A stretch of 64,000 nucleotides of DNA from positions 2,604,001 through 2,668,000 of the forward strand of contig NZ_CP041970.1 in NCBI RefSeq assembly GCF_009884975.1. The letters are read 5' to 3'. How positions within the stretch are numbered: position 1 is the first letter of the stretch; the number at the start of each line of letters is the position of its first letter. The position numbers and the translations under genes are program-made. This DNA comes from Acinetobacter dispersus (GTDB lineage: Bacteria > Pseudomonadota > Gammaproteobacteria > Pseudomonadales > Moraxellaceae). Below, in pieces: positions 62,387 to 64,000 of this stretch. A model generated the notes under the pieces. It was not told the DNA's origin. It ran no database searches and worked only from the letters and a program-made list of their open reading frames with translations.

Positions 62387-62713
62387 ATGACAACCATTCA
62401 ATACAAAGAAATTCAATACGACGGTCATTATCAAGTTGAAATCATTGATGAGCAATTGGCACTTGATCTTGAACACTTTGCAGAAGCATGTGGCCAAAGT
62501 ACCGACTGGGTATTAAAACTGATTGATTATGATATTTTGCAGATCACCGTTGATCCTCAAAGTTATCAATTTATTGGTGAAGATGTGAGTCGGGCGAGAC
62601 GTGCATACCGTTTACAACGTGACTTTGATGCAAGCTTATCTGCAGTAGCAGTGATGCTGGATTTAATCGATGAAGTCCAGCACTTACGTAAACAGCTCAA
62701 ACATTTTCATTAA
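62387..62713 (+). CDS. cbpM: Chaperone modulator CbpM
   Basis: CbpM inhibits CbpA by binding its J domain. The 108-residue protein is helical with FAEACGQSTDWVLKLIDYDIL and DVSRARRAYRLQRDFDASLS, the MerR-like fold region of CbpM. The start has AAGGAGT. It forms an operon with cbpA, the normal arrangement. Confidence 0.9.
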   Translation: MTTIQYKEIQYDGHYQVEIIDEQLALDLEHFAEACGQSTDWVLKLIDYDILQITVDPQSYQFIGEDVSRARRAYRLQRDFDASLSAVAVMLDLIDEVQHLRKQLKHFH

Positions 62714-62723
62714 GCCATCCTGC

Positions 62724-62760
62724 AAATGACCAAGCCCAGACTATTTCAGCTTGGTCATTT
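62724..62760. terminator. 12-bp terminator stem overlapping the corA stop region
   Basis: AAATGACCAAGC (62724-62735) and GCTTGGTCATTT (62749-62760) are exact inverse copies. The right arm encodes the last residues of CorA (MTKLK and stop on the minus strand), so one arm is protein coding. It separates the convergent cbpM and corA genes. Confidence 0.75.
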
Positions 62761-63967
62761 TCTCCACTTCTTTCAATGTTTGCTTAATCGGTTCATAATC
62801 CAAGAACCACAACAAATTAAAATTACGCTGCTTATGCTGCTGCGCCAGCAAATCAATCACGCTGCGTTCACCACGTCCAACCAAATGCTGTCGATAAAAG
62901 TAATACAGCAAGAATACGGTGCTCATCAGCATCACACCCAGCATAATCCAAAAACCGACAGGTGATTTTAGTCCTGGTATAAACTCAAAGTTCATGCCAT
63001 ACACGCCCGTTAGCAAAGTCAGCGGTGCAAAGATGGCAGTAATGATTGCCAAGATGCGCATGTTTTCATTGGTTTGATTGGCAATTGCAGAAAAGTGTAA
63101 ATCGATAGCGGATTGAATCGCATTTCTTAAACGTAACGTATGCTTCTGTACTCGCTCGACATGGCTCATCAGATCATTCAAACGCACCAGTAGAATATCT
63201 TGCGCTTTATGCTGCTTATGCTCACCAACGACATGATGATAATTATCAACCAATTCATCTCTAAACTCTTGCAGAGTCTCGATCTGTTCCTCACACAAGT
63301 TTTCGATTTGTTGAAAAGCCATATCTTCATGAAACAGTTGATGCCACTGCTTAAAACGACGATTACCCTGTAACAATTGCTGCTGCCAATATTCAACACG
63401 GCGTGTTAGAGGGTTACGTAGATTTAAATAGCCATCAATCATACTATTGAGCAAACGCAAGCATAAATCAGCAGGTGTGCTGGGTAACTTGCGTGGTTTA
63501 TTCTGCTCTGCAATCGGTCGCCCCATAATCACTTGGATACGTTGGATATAGCTTTCTACCGCCTTATTGCCTTGTTCTCTCACACTGACTAAAACTGTTG
63601 GCGTGAGGATAAAACTCATGGGTGTTGTTGCAAGGCCAAATACACTTTCATGCGCTTCCAGTACATTCTCACTTTCAAGAATTTGGTCATCTGGACTAAT
63701 CAACTTGCGAAACACCAACAGGTCATATTCTTCAACCGTATCGAAGGCACAAGGATGCTCAATATTGAGTAAATCCCGCATATGGAATTCATTCAAAACT
63801 AGCCCAGTACAGTCATAGATTTTTTTCTGCCAAGACTCGGTGTGATTCACCATATCCTGTCTTAGACTATCGACCCATAAGAATTCAAGCGTATGTTCTG
63901 TTTGTTGTTCCGTACTGATAAAAATTGTATTTTCACTGTTATGGCGATAAAAATAATAAAGCTGCAT
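62741..63967 (-). CDS. CorA-family divalent cation transporter
   Basis: The 408-residue protein has a long soluble N-terminal domain and two C-terminal transmembrane helices with the signature YGMNFEFIPG (GMN motif, near residue 323) at the end of the first. CorA pentamers move Mg2+ (or Zn2+/Co2+) across the inner membrane. The C-terminal basic tail after the last helix is longer than usual, with about 40 residues. It is convergent with cbpM. The start at 63967 is the only fitting one, and the window ends 33 bp upstream of it. Confidence 0.92.
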   Translation of the reverse strand: MQLYYFYRHNSENTIFISTEQQTEHTLEFLWVDSLRQDMVNHTESWQKKIYDCTGLVLNEFHMRDLLNIEHPCAFDTVEEYDLLVFRKLISPDDQILESENVLEAHESVFGLATTPMSFILTPTVLVSVREQGNKAVESYIQRIQVIMGRPIAEQNKPRKLPSTPADLCLRLLNSMIDGYLNLRNPLTRRVEYWQQQLLQGNRRFKQWHQLFHEDMAFQQIENLCEEQIETLQEFRDELVDNYHHVVGEHKQHKAQDILLVRLNDLMSHVERVQKHTLRLRNAIQSAIDLHFSAIANQTNENMRILAIITAIFAPLTLLTGVYGMNFEFIPGLKSPVGFWIMLGVMLMSTVFLLYYFYRQHLVGRGERSVIDLLAQQHKQRNFNLLWFLDYEPIKQTLKEVEKMTKLK

Positions 63968-64000
63968 AGGACAATAGAAATTTGAATAGCTATGAAAGAA

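Overview
This window is chromosomal DNA from a gammaproteobacterium, almost certainly an Acinetobacter (Moraxellaceae). The clearest marker is an AbeM-type MATE pump at 30681. Supporting signs are moderately low GC with AT-rich intergenic DNA, a T2SS gspF-gspG pair detached from other gsp genes, the divergent rluC/rne pair with a very long rne leader, and a mix of housekeeping genes with DUF proteins common in this genus. There is no insertion sequence, integrase, phage gene, rRNA or CRISPR array. It reads as core genome with a few unusual loci.

Layout. 1-6185: a partial LprI-like secreted protein, a small lipoprotein, the leucine genes leuC-leuD-(lipoprotein)-leuB on the minus strand, a DUF2061 membrane protein behind a Fur-like box, and a LysR regulator. 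6195-10078: a minus-strand run encoding a membrane protein with a Ser/Cys/Gly tail, a Spo0M-like protein, a DUF2252 protein and an HAD phosphatase. 10262-13126: rppH and ptsP. 13205-20482: lipoprotein, catalase, DCC/DoxX-like pair, RomA-like metallo-hydrolase, HcaR-like LysR regulator, glutathione S-transferase and a WYL regulator. 20594-26290: HAD phosphatase and rluC, divergent from rne. 26485-28771: acyl-CoA synthetase and two identical tRNA-Lys genes. 28894-34129: hemW, a YdcZ-type transporter, abeM, an AarF/UbiB kinase and the zinc-independent L31 paralogue rpmE2 under a Zur box.

34228-40584: a fluoride-response operon (crcB plus DUF190) under a fluoride riboswitch, DUF2071, HopJ-family, flavin reductase, GFA, Yip1, a flavoprotein with trmB, and yacG. 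40848-47078: an unrecognised 578-residue protein, a GloB-like hydrolase, hemH, a stand-alone DUF4062 protein, murI and DUF1285. 47265-52724: ETF-ubiquinone oxidoreductase, tusA, corC-lnt, csaA and DUF2798. 52780-57625: a small membrane protein, gspG and gspF, and priA. 57747-63967: a KefB/C-like antiporter, hslO, a LysE exporter, cbpA-cbpM and corA.

The most notable signals are cis-acting or structural. (1) A block of four nested palindromes, about 108 bp, sits in frame inside the leader of the pseudopilin gene gspG. (2) The rne leader is about 790 bp long and carries many perfect hairpins. (3) Metal- and ion-responsive sites are recognisable: a Zur box, a fluoride riboswitch and a Fur-like box. 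(4) Several long perfect inverted repeats lie in promoter regions, including those of leuC and the lipoprotein inside the leu cluster. (5) The 578-residue protein and the stand-alone DUF4062 protein are the best candidates for undescribed functions. No multi-gene defence or biosynthetic system can be supported here.
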